From contig WQVB01000062.1 in assembly GCA_009781815.1 (NCBI GenBank), positions 1 to 7,113 on the forward strand: a stretch of 7,113 bases of DNA, written 5' to 3'. The notes below the pieces were generated by a model. The model worked only from the letters and a program-made list of their open reading frames with translations, was not told the origin of the DNA and did not search any database. The DNA is from Defluviitaleaceae bacterium. GTDB lineage: Bacteria > Bacillota > Clostridia > Lachnospirales > WRAX01. How positions within the stretch are numbered: position 1 is the first letter of the stretch; the number at the start of each line of letters is the position of its first letter. Below are positions 1 through 5,891 of the stretch, piece after piece. The translations under genes were made by a program, and so were the position numbers.

Positions 1-2
1 GT

Positions 3-473
3 CAAAGGTATGAAATAGAGAAAACGGTTAAGGAACATCAAATTGACAGGAATCATTTTTTTGAGGTTTCTAAGCAATCATACCAACAAATAATAAAGAA
101 AATTGAAGCAAAGTTCATTCAAAAGTCAAAACATTCGGATGGCATACATTGGGCAAATTTGGGGCGTTATCGATCAGAACTAAAATGCACATTTATAGCC
201 ATGAAAGATTGGAATTCTTGGATGAAAGAATTGCCCGATATTATTCCTGTATCTGATACCTTTGTATACGCCCTTTTTGAAAAAGTGGGATATAACAAGT
301 ATTGGCTATACGAAGCACAAATCCAAGAACTGATAACCGTATTAAATGAGTCAACTTTATGGGGCGATTTTTATATTGTATCGAAAAAATATGATTGGCT
401 CATTAGTTTGGATCACCATGATTGCATATCCTATGTTGGTGAAAATCTGGTGCTAGATAGCACTACAGCATAA
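3..473 (+). CDS. Hypothetical protein, DUF6756-like, 5'-truncated by the window edge
   Basis: The frame is open from the first bases of the window and ends in TAA at 471-473, giving at least 156 residues with no start codon visible. The TTG at 159 lies inside the open frame and has no good ribosome binding site, so I treat the true start as upstream of the window. The N-terminal part is charged and helical. The C-terminal half is rich in aromatic residues and carries DFYIVSKKYDWLISLDHHD, a pattern I associate with DUF6756-type proteins, which are small soluble proteins of unknown function often found in accessory regions. That family assignment is from memory and is tentative. There are no membrane segments or signal peptide. 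An immunity-type role (SUKH-like) is possible but nothing in the sequence proves it. The downstream 300 bases are decayed, so this gene sits at the edge of a degenerate region. Confidence 0.6.
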   Translation, partial: QRYEIEKTVKEHQIDRNHFFEVSKQSYQQIIKKIEAKFIQKSKHSDGIHWANLGRYRSELKCTFIAMKDWNSWMKELPDIIPVSDTFVYALFEKVGYNKYWLYEAQIQELITVLNESTLWGDFYIVSKKYDWLISLDHHDCISYVGENLVLDSTTA

Positions 474-584
474 GCATTAGTGGCGTTATTTCCATCCTTA
501 GCGGTGCGAATTGTGCAACTTAATGGCGGCAGCGAAACTTGATGAACGCCTTCAACAATGGATAGATATGATTAAAGGCAAGAT

Positions 585-767
585 GCAATAGAGACCCTCA
601 GAAACTGCTCGCAAAGGCGTTAATCTTATTATAATGCGGCACAACAACCCTGCTTTAAAGCTGATGAAGGCTTGAAAAAAGCACGCCTGTATTTAACCCA
701 TTGTGTGAAGGATGTTTTAGCATCCGCATTGGGGATTTTAGGGATAAAAGCCCCTAAGAAGATGTAG
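585..767 (+). pseudogene. argS: Remnant of the 3' end of argS (arginyl-tRNA synthetase C-terminus)
   Basis: From 624 to the TAG at 765-767 the frame reads SYYNAAQQPCF, then KADEGLKKARLYLTH, then ALGILGIKAPKKM. This matches the last helices of bacterial ArgRS (the DALR anticodon-binding domain), whose typical C-terminus is an FNSFYNA motif, then xARLxLxxAxxxVLxxGLxLLGIxAPExM. Upstream, a different frame (605-619) reads LLAKA, the expected lead-in to that motif. Two single-base losses in 617-626 (where GCG TTT AAT TCT would be expected) explain the switch, so the reading frame is broken. Only about 60 codons of a gene normally near 560 codons survive, and there is no start codon or ribosome binding site. 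It is therefore a fossil, probably of a second argS copy or a rearrangement breakpoint. The family match is made by eye, not by a search. Confidence 0.75.
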
Positions 768-769
768 AT

Positions 770-776
770 AAGGAGG
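770..776 (+). promoter_or_regulatory. Ribosome binding site of mntA
   Basis: AAGGAGG lies 8 bases before the ATG at 785 and just after the argS fossil's stop codon. It is a near-perfect Shine-Dalgarno sequence and fixes the mntA start. No convincing promoter could be seen immediately upstream. Confidence 0.85.
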
Positions 777-784
777 TTGCAGTT

Positions 785-1087
785 ATGACATATACCATCG
801 ATGAAATCAAGGAGAAGCTCCATCCCATTTTTGAAGAAAAAGGTGTTATAAGAGCAACATTATTTGGATCTTACGCAAAGGGCGATGCTACCGATGAAAG
901 CGACATCGATATAGCCGCTTTGGTTGATGATGAAATGTCTATCTTAAGCTTTTGCGACATAGCAGACAAGGTAATTATCAAATTAGGCAAAAATGTTGAT
1001 TTTTTATATGCTGATGATATTATCCCAGGCGGAAAAATTGACCTTGAAATAAAAAGGGACGGTGTTCTTTTGTATGAAAGAAGCTGA
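785..1087 (+). CDS. mntA: MntA-type minimal nucleotidyltransferase antitoxin
   Basis: This 100-residue protein is a minimal nucleotidyltransferase (MNT domain, DNA polymerase beta superfamily). The signature GS-x10-D-x-D is intact: G28-S29 in LFGSYAKGD, then D40 and D42 in ESDIDI. A further acidic residue in VDFLY (D72) fits the third metal-binding position. In studied MntA/HepT systems the MNT protein neutralises its HEPN partner by transferring AMP groups from ATP to a tyrosine near the HEPN active site; assigning that chemistry here is inference from the motifs. The start is set by AAGGAGG 8 bases upstream. The 3' end overlaps hepT by 14 bases, which suggests translational coupling. Domain length is normal for the family. 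Alternative labels are a generic nucleotidyltransferase-domain protein or the older name MNT of an HI0073-type pair. Confidence 0.9.
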   Translation: MTYTIDEIKEKLHPIFEEKGVIRATLFGSYAKGDATDESDIDIAALVDDEMSILSFCDIADKVIIKLGKNVDFLYADDIIPGGKIDLEIKRDGVLLYERS

Positions 1088-1421
1088 TTTAGAAAGAATA
1101 CAAAAAATAAGGATGCATTGCATCAACATTCAAAAAACTATCGAAAACATCACCTTAGACCAATTTAAGTCTATAGATGGTGTTGATGCAAGAGATGTAT
1201 GTGCATTTAGATTGTTCCAGATAGGCGAACATTCACATAAGCTAAGTGATGAAATAAAGAGCAAGTACCCTGATTTTGCGTGGGGTGCAGCATATAGGTT
1301 CAGGAATGTGCTAGGGCATGATTATGACGGTGTTAGCTTTAATGCTATATGGAAGTCATGCAAAAATGATATACCTTTACTTCTTGAGTATGTTGATAAA
1401 ATCATAAGCGAGAACAATTGA
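1074..1421 (+). CDS. hepT: HepT-type HEPN ribonuclease toxin
   Basis: This is a 115-residue all-helical HEPN-domain protein (DUF86/HepT-like). The catalytic motif is R77-x4-H82 in RFRNVLGHDY and is followed by Y84, giving the R-x4-H-x-Y form in which the tyrosine is the site adenylylated by MntA in characterised systems. HEPN toxins of this kind dimerise and cut RNA; the cut target here cannot be told. I chose ATG 1074 rather than TTG 1062: it gives the usual family start and overlaps the mntA end by 14 bases. No separate strong ribosome binding site is seen, so translation is probably coupled to mntA. All key residues are present, so the toxin looks functional. lepA begins 33 bases downstream on the same strand. 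Confidence 0.88.
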   Translation: MKEADLERIQKIRMHCINIQKTIENITLDQFKSIDGVDARDVCAFRLFQIGEHSHKLSDEIKSKYPDFAWGAAYRFRNVLGHDYDGVSFNAIWKSCKNDIPLLLEYVDKIISENN

Positions 1422-1454
1422 AACAAACATATTGCCATTTTAGTGAGGACAAAC

Positions 1455-3254
1455 ATGAAAAATATACGCAACTTCTCCATCATAGCCCATATAGACCACG
1501 GCAAAAGCACATTGGCGGATAGGCTTATCCAAAATTCGGGCTTGTTAACCGAGCGTGAAATGCAGTCTCAAGTTTTAGATAATATGGATTTAGAACGGGA
1601 GAGAGGCATCACCATAAAGGCTCAGGCCGTTCGCCTTGTTTATAAGGCTAAAGATGGGCAAGAGTATGTTTTAAACCTAATAGACACCCCAGGCCATGTG
1701 GATTTTAACTATGAGGTTAGCCGCTCTTTAGCCGCTTGTGAGGGGGCTATCTTGGTGGTGGATGCCGCCCAAGGGGTTGAAGCCCAAACCCTTGCAAACG
1801 TCTACCTTGCCATTGAAGAAAACCTAGAGATAGTGCCCGTTATAAACAAAATAGACCTGCCTGCGGCAGACCCTGAGCGGGTTATAAAACAGGTTGAAGA
1901 CATTATAGGCATTGTGGCTGAAGACGCACCACGCATATCCGCCAAAACTGGCCTTAATATAGAGGGTGTGTTTGAAAAGATAATAGAAGATGTGCCTGCA
2001 CCATCTGGCGATATAAACGCCCCCCTGCGTGCGTTAATATTCGACTCTCTTTTTGATGCTTATAGAGGGGTTATTGTTTTTGTGCGTGTGGCAGACGGGG
2101 TGCTTAAAAAAGGCGATGAGATACGCTTTATAGGCACCGAGAAAGACTATGGGGTAGTTGAGGTTGGCTTTTTAGCACCAGGTAAGTTTATGCCAACAGA
2201 CCAGCTCTCTGCTGGGGAGGTTGGGTATTTTACAGCCCACATCAAAAACGTGCGAGACACCCTGCCAGGAGATACAGTTACCCATGTGGCAAACCCAACC
2301 GATAAGGCTTTTAAAGGCTACAAGCCGCCACAATCTATGGTATATTCCGCCCTTTTCCCCACAGATAGAACAAACTATCACGAGCTGCGTGATGCCCTTG
2401 ACAAGCTGGTGTTAAACGACGCATCCCTATCTTATGAGCCTGTAACGTCTATCGCCCTTGGCTTTGGCTTTAACTGCGGCTTTTTAGGGCTTTTGCATCT
2501 TGAAATCATCCAAGAAAGGCTTGAGCGAGAGTATGACCTTGACCTAATATGCACAGCCCCAAGCGTTATATACAAAATACACATGACTGACGGCACAATG
2601 AAAGAAGTGTCAAACCCAGCAGACTTTCCTGAAGTTTCCAAAATTTTGAGGACGGAAGAGCCTATGGTAAAGGCTGATATCATCCTCCCTACCGAGTATG
2701 TAGGGCAGATAATGGAGATTTGCCAAGCCCGTCGTGGCACGTTTATAACCATGACATATATTGAGGCAGAGCGTGCAAAGCTAACCTACGAAATGCCCCT
2801 AAATGAGATTATATATGACTTTTTTGACGCTTTAAAATCACGCTCACGTGGTTATGCTTCTTTTGACTATGAGTTGATTGGCTATCAAGATTCTAATTTG
2901 GTTAAGCTTGACACCTTCATCCATCATGAGATTGTGGATGCCTTGTCTTTTATAGTCCATAAAGACACAGCCCAGGAGAGAGGCCGCAAAATAGTTGAAA
3001 AGTTGAAAAAAGAAATATCAAGGCATCAATTTGCCATACCTATACAGGCTGCCATAGGTGCTAAGATTGTTGCACGTGAAACAGTTTCAGCCCTTCGTAA
3101 AGACGTAACTGCAAAGTGTTATGGCGGTGATATAACCCGTAAGAAAAAGCTTTTGGAAAAGCAAAAAGAAGGTAAGAAGAAGATGCGTCAATTTGGTAAA
3201 GTTGAGTTGCCTCAATCTGCCTTTATGAGCGTGCTTAAGCTTGATGAAGATTAG
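1455..3254 (+). CDS. lepA: Elongation factor 4 (LepA), ribosome back-translocating GTPase
   Basis: This 599-residue translational GTPase is the same length as the E. coli protein. It acts on the ribosome at the membrane or in the cytosol and affects translocation and initiation. GTPase motifs are all present: G1 AHIDHGKST (11-19), switch I ERERGITIK (47-55), G3 DTPGH (77-81), G4 NKID (131-134) and G5 SAK (162-164). EF-Tu domain 2 and EF-G-like domains III and V follow, including CGFLGLLHLEIIQERLE. The LepA-specific C-terminal domain ends with CYGGDITRKKKLLEKQKEGK near 555-574. I chose ATG 1455, with GAGGA at 1445-1449 as ribosome binding site, over GTG 1443. One oddity is N340 in GFNCGFLG, where most LepA proteins have arginine (GFRCGFLG). 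It is co-directional with mntA-hepT and convergent with a membrane protein gene whose end it overlaps by 4 bases. Confidence 0.98.
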   Translation: MKNIRNFSIIAHIDHGKSTLADRLIQNSGLLTEREMQSQVLDNMDLERERGITIKAQAVRLVYKAKDGQEYVLNLIDTPGHVDFNYEVSRSLAACEGAILVVDAAQGVEAQTLANVYLAIEENLEIVPVINKIDLPAADPERVIKQVEDIIGIVAEDAPRISAKTGLNIEGVFEKIIEDVPAPSGDINAPLRALIFDSLFDAYRGVIVFVRVADGVLKKGDEIRFIGTEKDYGVVEVGFLAPGKFMPTDQLSAGEVGYFTAHIKNVRDTLPGDTVTHVANPTDKAFKGYKPPQSMVYSALFPTDRTNYHELRDALDKLVLNDASLSYEPVTSIALGFGFNCGFLGLLHLEIIQERLEREYDLDLICTAPSVIYKIHMTDGTMKEVSNPADFPEVSKILRTEEPMVKADIILPTEYVGQIMEICQARRGTFITMTYIEAERAKLTYEMPLNEIIYDFFDALKSRSRGYASFDYELIGYQDSNLVKLDTFIHHEIVDALSFIVHKDTAQERGRKIVEKLKKEISRHQFAIPIQAAIGAKIVARETVSALRKDVTAKCYGGDITRKKKLLEKQKEGKKKMRQFGKVELPQSAFMSVLKLDED

Positions 3255-3718
3255 CCGAGGGTTAAAAACCAAATAAAAAATATGATGACGGCTATAACTG
3301 CAGCTATGCCTATCGCCATTAATATAAAAACAAAAGGCCCGTGCCACTTAAAAGCCCTTAAAATGCTCCTATGTGCTTCTGCTAGAGCGTCTTTTAGGGC
3401 TTTTTTTCTATTCATATAAAAAAGTTGAAAGATGATGAAGAAGACTATAAAGCACCAAAACACAACCGACCTTAAGACAAAAGGTAGGTTGTACAAGGAG
3501 CTAAAAGATGAGAAAATGCCAAAAGCAGCAAGCCACACAATGGTGGTTGCTATCTCTACCTTTAACTTTTTATCTTTTTTGCCTTCTTTGTAATTGCGAC
3601 AAAACGCCACAAAGCATACAATTATACCTATGGCTATATATAACCATATAGGCAACAGCGACCATGGAGAGATCCACCATATGCGGCTAAAATATTGTGG
3701 AAGAAAATAGTTTGTCAA
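3251..3718 (-). CDS. Hypothetical four-helix integral membrane protein
   Basis: The 155-residue product has four clear hydrophobic segments at about 20-40, 56-76, 82-101 and 128-152. Lysine-rich stretches lie at 41-54 and 103-126, which by the positive-inside rule places both termini outside and the basic loops in the cytosol. No enzymatic motif, cysteine pair or known family signature was recognised, so no function is given. The start is a TTG at 3718. AGGAG on the minus strand ends 8 bases before it, and the nearby ATG triplet runs into a stop after two further codons. The gene ends inside the last bases of the convergent lepA (4-base overlap at 3251-3254), leaving no room for a terminator between them. 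Its upstream side is the repeat-rich intergenic region. Confidence 0.75.
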   Translation of the reverse strand: MTNYFLPQYFSRIWWISPWSLLPIWLYIAIGIIVCFVAFCRNYKEGKKDKKLKVEIATTIVWLAAFGIFSSFSSLYNLPFVLRSVVFWCFIVFFIIFQLFYMNRKKALKDALAEAHRSILRAFKWHGPFVFILMAIGIAAVIAVIIFFIWFLTLG

Positions 3719-3849
3719 TATATCATCTCCTAGGGGTATAGGTGTTACGGTGGAGCGGATAAACCGCCTTGATTATGCCATCTTAAGCTCCCGTGAACCT
3801 TATTTGCCATTTTGAGTGATACTTATCTTCAGAATTGAAAGTCTCCTTT

Positions 3850-3975
3850 CGTCATTGCGGGCCCTTGGTCGAGCCCTGCTCTTCGGGTGAGACTTGACCC
3901 GCAATCTCTAGGCCTTCAATTGCTGCTCTTTAGCAATTAGTATAAGTGAGATTGCGGATCAAGCCCGCAATGACG
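3850..3975. repeat. Nested inverted repeat of the CGTCATTGCGGGC type
   Basis: The outer arms CGTCATTGCGGGC (3850-3862) and GCCCGCAATGACG (3963-3975) pair perfectly over 13 bp. Inner arms TTGACCCGCAATCTC (3894-3908) and GAGATTGCGGATCAA (3948-3962) pair with one mismatch. A third small stem AATTGCT/AGCAATT (3918-3924 and 3932-3938) caps the structure. The right side is one continuous 28-base arm (3948-3975). The left arm is interrupted by about 31 bases (3863-3893). This resembles dispersed intergenic palindromic elements; mobility is not shown. Confidence 0.8.
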
Positions 3976-4022
3976 AGCTTAAGTAATCGGCAAGCCAGAC
4001 CCTTGTGTCTTTAATTTGACCC

Positions 4023-4043
4023 GCAATAGACTCGTAACAAAAC
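4023..4043 (+). repeat. Dispersed repeat end, copy related to 6971-6991
   Basis: GCAATAGACTCGTAACAAAA plus the next C matches 6971-6991 at 18 of 21 positions. It lies 47 bases after the nested inverted repeat and may be the right end of the same element. Confidence 0.55.
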
Positions 4044-4052
4044 CATCTCATA

Positions 4053-4195
4053 CCATCATCCCGCACCCCCTACCGTCATCCCGTGCTTGACACGGGATCT
4101 AATTGGAATAGGGCAGTCTTAATTGGGGTTGTCTACTATCATGCATAGATCCCGTGTCAAGCACGGGATGACGGTAGGAGGGTGCGGGATGATGG
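4053..4195. repeat. Long near-perfect hairpin with CCCGTGCTTGACACGGG arms
   Basis: Left arm 4071-4101 and right arm 4146-4176 are exact reverse complements over 31 bases. The pairing continues outward to 4053 on the left and 4195 on the right with a single one-base indel, giving a stem of about 49 bp around a 44-base loop (4102-4145). Each arm is itself palindromic: CCCGTG and CACGGG flank CTTGA. There is no coding capacity or transposase, and no target-site duplication was seen. It may be two head-to-head copies of a short palindromic repeat or a MITE-like element. Confidence 0.85.
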
Positions 4196-4222
4196 GAGGG
4201 TGGTGCGGGATGATGGGAGGGT
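4181..4222. repeat. Two exact copies of a 21-bp tandem repeat plus a degenerate third
   Basis: Positions 4181-4201 and 4202-4222 are identical 21-base units that begin GGTGCGGGATGATGGG. A diverged third unit follows (4223 to about 4246, with GGTG and GGATGATGAG retained). The first unit overlaps the outer edge of the long hairpin's right arm, so the array seems to have grown by duplication of that edge. Confidence 0.85.
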
Positions 4223-4304
4223 GGTGTTCAGGATGATGAGTAGGGGTGGTTTGATGCTTTTTAATTTCACTATAAGCACATTATAGCAAAAAACCACCCA
4301 AACA

Positions 4305-4336
4305 ACAAGCCCCCACGGCATACCGTGAGGGCTTGT
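4305..4336 (-). terminator. Hairpin at the end of the DUF6514-like gene
   Basis: The arms at 4305-4318 and 4323-4336 form a 14-bp stem with one mismatch around the loop CATA. It lies 6 bases beyond the stop codon of the minus-strand gene. On the minus strand the downstream bases are T-rich but interrupted (TTGTTTGGGTGGTTTTTT), so it is a plausible but not textbook intrinsic terminator. Confidence 0.65.
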
Positions 4337-4342
4337 GTATTA

Positions 4343-4618
4343 TTAAGAATGTGCTGGAGTTGAGTTTAGCATGTCGTCAACAATTTCTAACAGCGTGAGA
4401 GGGGTTACGGTGTTTCTTGCCAAAATTTCTATTACGCTTTCAACTTGGCTTTCACTTTCTGTTATGGGGCCTGTGCCTATAACGTCTTTTAAAACGCCTC
4501 CTATAAACTTTTCTACGATAATTTCGTAGAATGTTTCTCCATCTTCTCCCTCTACCTTGCCCTTAAAATACTTTAGGGTAAAATCTCGCTCTTCTGTTTC
4601 ACAAATCATGCTTTTCAT
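4343..4618 (-). CDS. DUF6514-like small protein of unknown function
   Basis: The 91-residue product is soluble and acidic with no membrane segment. Its layout is an N-terminal CETEERDFTLKYFKG strand region, a central FYEIIVEKF stretch, and a C-terminal helix with LARNTVTPLTLLEIVDDML. This fits the DUF6514 proteins I know from Clostridia, small and uncharacterised; the assignment is by eye. I chose ATG 4618 because AGAGGT (4625-4630 on the minus strand) lies 6 bases before it. An upstream in-frame ATG at 4636 would swallow that ribosome binding site and has none of its own. A promoter is visible at 4654-4682 and a hairpin follows the stop, so the gene appears to be transcribed alone. Confidence 0.75.
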   Translation of the reverse strand: MKSMICETEERDFTLKYFKGKVEGEDGETFYEIIVEKFIGGVLKDVIGTGPITESESQVESVIEILARNTVTPLTLLEIVDDMLNSTPAHS

Positions 4619-4948
4619 TTTGTTACCTCTTTTCATTTTTTATTTTAAAATATATTTTATTTATTCAAAAATAATTTTGCAAAAAAAGATACTATGAAAA
4701 AATTGTTGTTAAGCCAATATACGGGGGTGGGGTATATCATAACAAGATTATTAGCCGATAAAGTGAGAGTGTGGGCTAGAGGGCTTCGCATAAAGCGTAT
4801 GATGATGTAATGACAATGCATTTATGAGAAAATATTTATAATTCATATAAAGAATAATCTAAACACATTGTACTATACGATTATTTTGTAGTCAAGTGTT
4901 TTTTTGATAAAGCCGATTTTTCGACAAAACAAAATAAAAACCCGCCGT
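4619..4948. other. AT-rich intergenic region between two minus-strand transcription units
   Basis: It contains the promoter of the DUF6514-like gene at its left and the terminator of the vitamin kinase gene at its right. In between (about 4690-4920) I see no gene with a ribosome binding site, no strong repeat and no recognisable RNA. Confidence 0.7.
4654..4682 (-). promoter_or_regulatory. Sigma-A-type promoter for the DUF6514-like gene
   Basis: On the minus strand TTGCAA (4677-4682) and TAAAAT (4654-4659) are separated by exactly 17 bases. They lie about 24 bases before the gene's ribosome binding site. The surrounding sequence is very AT-rich, so chance matches are possible. Confidence 0.5.
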
Positions 4949-4963
4949 TTAAAGCGAGCTTTT
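4936..4963 (-). terminator. Intrinsic terminator of the vitamin kinase gene
   Basis: On the minus strand AAAAGCTCGC (4954-4963) pairs with GCGGGTTTTT (4936-4945) over 10 bp including two G-U pairs, with an 8-base loop. The T-rich tail continues to about 4928. The left half of the hairpin overlaps the last codons of the gene. Confidence 0.7.
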
Positions 4964-5800
4964 GGTTAATTCTGCTATGAGATATGGTAGAGCCATTTCA
5001 AAAGCAACACCATAACGCCTTTCTTGCTTCAGATTTATGGTAATTTGGATAGATTTGTTAACAAAACCACAAGCTATTTGGGCTGCTTCTTTTAAATTTT
5101 TGCCATTTAAAAGCGACGCCAAGAGGATAGAGCCAAAAACATCACCTGTGCCGTGAAAATGCCCCTCTATACGGGGTGCAAACACATAATCCACCGCACC
5201 TTCACTCCATATGGCTGCACCTATCTGCTCATCATCAAAATGCACACCTGTAAGCACAATTTGCTTAGGGCCTAGGGTAGCTAGCTTTTCTAGCAGTTGC
5301 TCAATGTAATCTTTATCATATGGCCCGTGTTTATAATCATGCCCTGTCATAAAGCAGGCTTCGGTTATATTAGGAATGATGATGTCTGCCTTGCTGCAAA
5401 GCTTTGCCATGCCCTGTGCCATTTCTTGCGAATATATGGAGTAAAGCTTGCCCTCATCAGCCATCACAGGGTCTACTAGGATGATGTTGCCATCTTTTTT
5501 GTATGTGTCAAAAATCTCCCCCACAATGTCTATCTGCTCAAAGCTGCCTAAAAAGCCGCTATACAAAGCATCAAAAGATAGATTAAGGCTTCGCCAATGG
5601 GCTGATATGGGCTTTAAATCTTCAGTTAAATCTCTATAAGTAAAGCCCTCAAAGCCGCCTGTGTGGGTAGAAAGTACTGCCGTAGGCATTATGCCGCAGT
5701 CTACCCCCGCAGCAGAAAGGATGGGCAAAACAACGGTTAAAGAGCATCGCCCAACGCAAGATATATCATGTATAGCTGCAATACGCTTTTGTTTTTCCAA
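4949..5800 (-). CDS. pdxY: Pyridoxamine/pyridoxal kinase (PfkB/ribokinase fold, PdxK/PdxY type)
   Basis: This 283-residue cytosolic kinase phosphorylates B6 vitamers with ATP in the salvage route to pyridoxal phosphate. The N-terminus AAIHDISCVGRCSLTVVLPI and the segment PTAVLSTHTGGF match the substrate-binding side of PdxK/PdxY-type enzymes. DPVMADEG (110-117) and IIPNITEA (141-148) are the Mg-ATP-side motifs. HGTGD (216-220) supplies the anion hole and catalytic base D220. Length is typical. The start is TTG 5800, with GAGGAGGAG on the minus strand ending about 5 bases before it. A promoter and terminator flank the gene, so it looks monocistronic. Closely related ThiD-type enzymes act on hydroxymethylpyrimidine, but the HDISCVGRCSL start favours the pyridoxal/pyridoxamine branch. 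The symbol pdxY is used for the family and not for a proven substrate. Confidence 0.88.
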   Translation of the reverse strand: MEKQKRIAAIHDISCVGRCSLTVVLPILSAAGVDCGIMPTAVLSTHTGGFEGFTYRDLTEDLKPISAHWRSLNLSFDALYSGFLGSFEQIDIVGEIFDTYKKDGNIILVDPVMADEGKLYSIYSQEMAQGMAKLCSKADIIIPNITEACFMTGHDYKHGPYDKDYIEQLLEKLATLGPKQIVLTGVHFDDEQIGAAIWSEGAVDYVFAPRIEGHFHGTGDVFGSILLASLLNGKNLKEAAQIACGFVNKSIQITINLKQERRYGVAFEMALPYLIAELTKSSL

Positions 5801-5835
5801 AAAATCTCCTCCTCGCTTTTAAATCCTTGGTGTCT

Positions 5836-5864
5836 ATTTTATCATTTTCAGAATATATTGTAAA
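5836..5864 (-). promoter_or_regulatory. Sigma-A-type promoter of the vitamin kinase gene
   Basis: On the minus strand TTTACA (5859-5864) and TAAAAT (5836-5841) are separated by exactly 17 bases. They lie 36 bases upstream of the TTG start with a strong ribosome binding site in between. Confidence 0.65.
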
Positions 5865-5875
5865 TAGTCTATTAT
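5845..5875 (+). promoter_or_regulatory. Possible divergent promoter for the small-protein operon
   Basis: TTTTCA (5845-5850) and TATTAT (5870-5875) face right with a 19-base spacer, longer than ideal. They interleave with the kinase promoter on the other strand. This is a weak call based only on hexamer similarity and position. Confidence 0.3.
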
Positions 5876-5891
5876 TCTTTAGGAGCAGACA

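Larger units (their letters stand above)
474..784. other. Gene-free stretch, mostly decayed coding sequence
   Basis: There is no intact gene between the DUF6756-like gene and mntA. The first half (474-584) contains short open stretches in two plus-strand frames, for example one beginning ATG at 523 and reading MAAAKLDERLQQWIDMIKGK before a stop. I do not recognise these and they lack a ribosome binding site. The second half is the argS fossil described separately. An AAGGAGG at 770-776 belongs to mntA. Confidence 0.6.
3719..4342. other. Repeat-rich intergenic region with no coding gene
   Basis: No credible gene was found on either strand. From left to right it holds the leader of the membrane protein gene (3719 to about 3800), a nested inverted repeat (3850-3975) with a related tail to 4043, a long near-perfect hairpin (4053-4195), a 21-bp tandem repeat (4181-4222) and its degenerate continuation, and an AT-rich spacer ending in the hairpin at 4305-4336. 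Confidence 0.8.

Noticed and set aside
523..591. A 22-codon frame reading MAAAKLDERLQQWIDMIKGK
   Set aside because: It looks like part of a decayed gene, but it has no ribosome binding site and I could not place it in any family.
629..823. A 64-codon minus-strand ORF across the argS fossil and the start of mntA
   Set aside because: It is antisense to better-supported features and has no ribosome binding site or family resemblance.
2172..2752. Minus-strand and alternate-frame ORFs inside lepA
   Set aside because: They are shadows of lepA codon structure with no independent start signals.
4053..4246. CRISPR array or rRNA-type structure in the repeat region
   Set aside because: The repeats are inverted or contiguous tandem units without regular unique spacers, and no cas gene is nearby.
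4694..4810. A 38-codon plus-strand ORF beginning MKKLLLSQYTG
   Set aside because: It has no ribosome binding site, ends in a run of methionines from a repeated ATG, and resembles nothing; most likely chance in AT-rich spacer.
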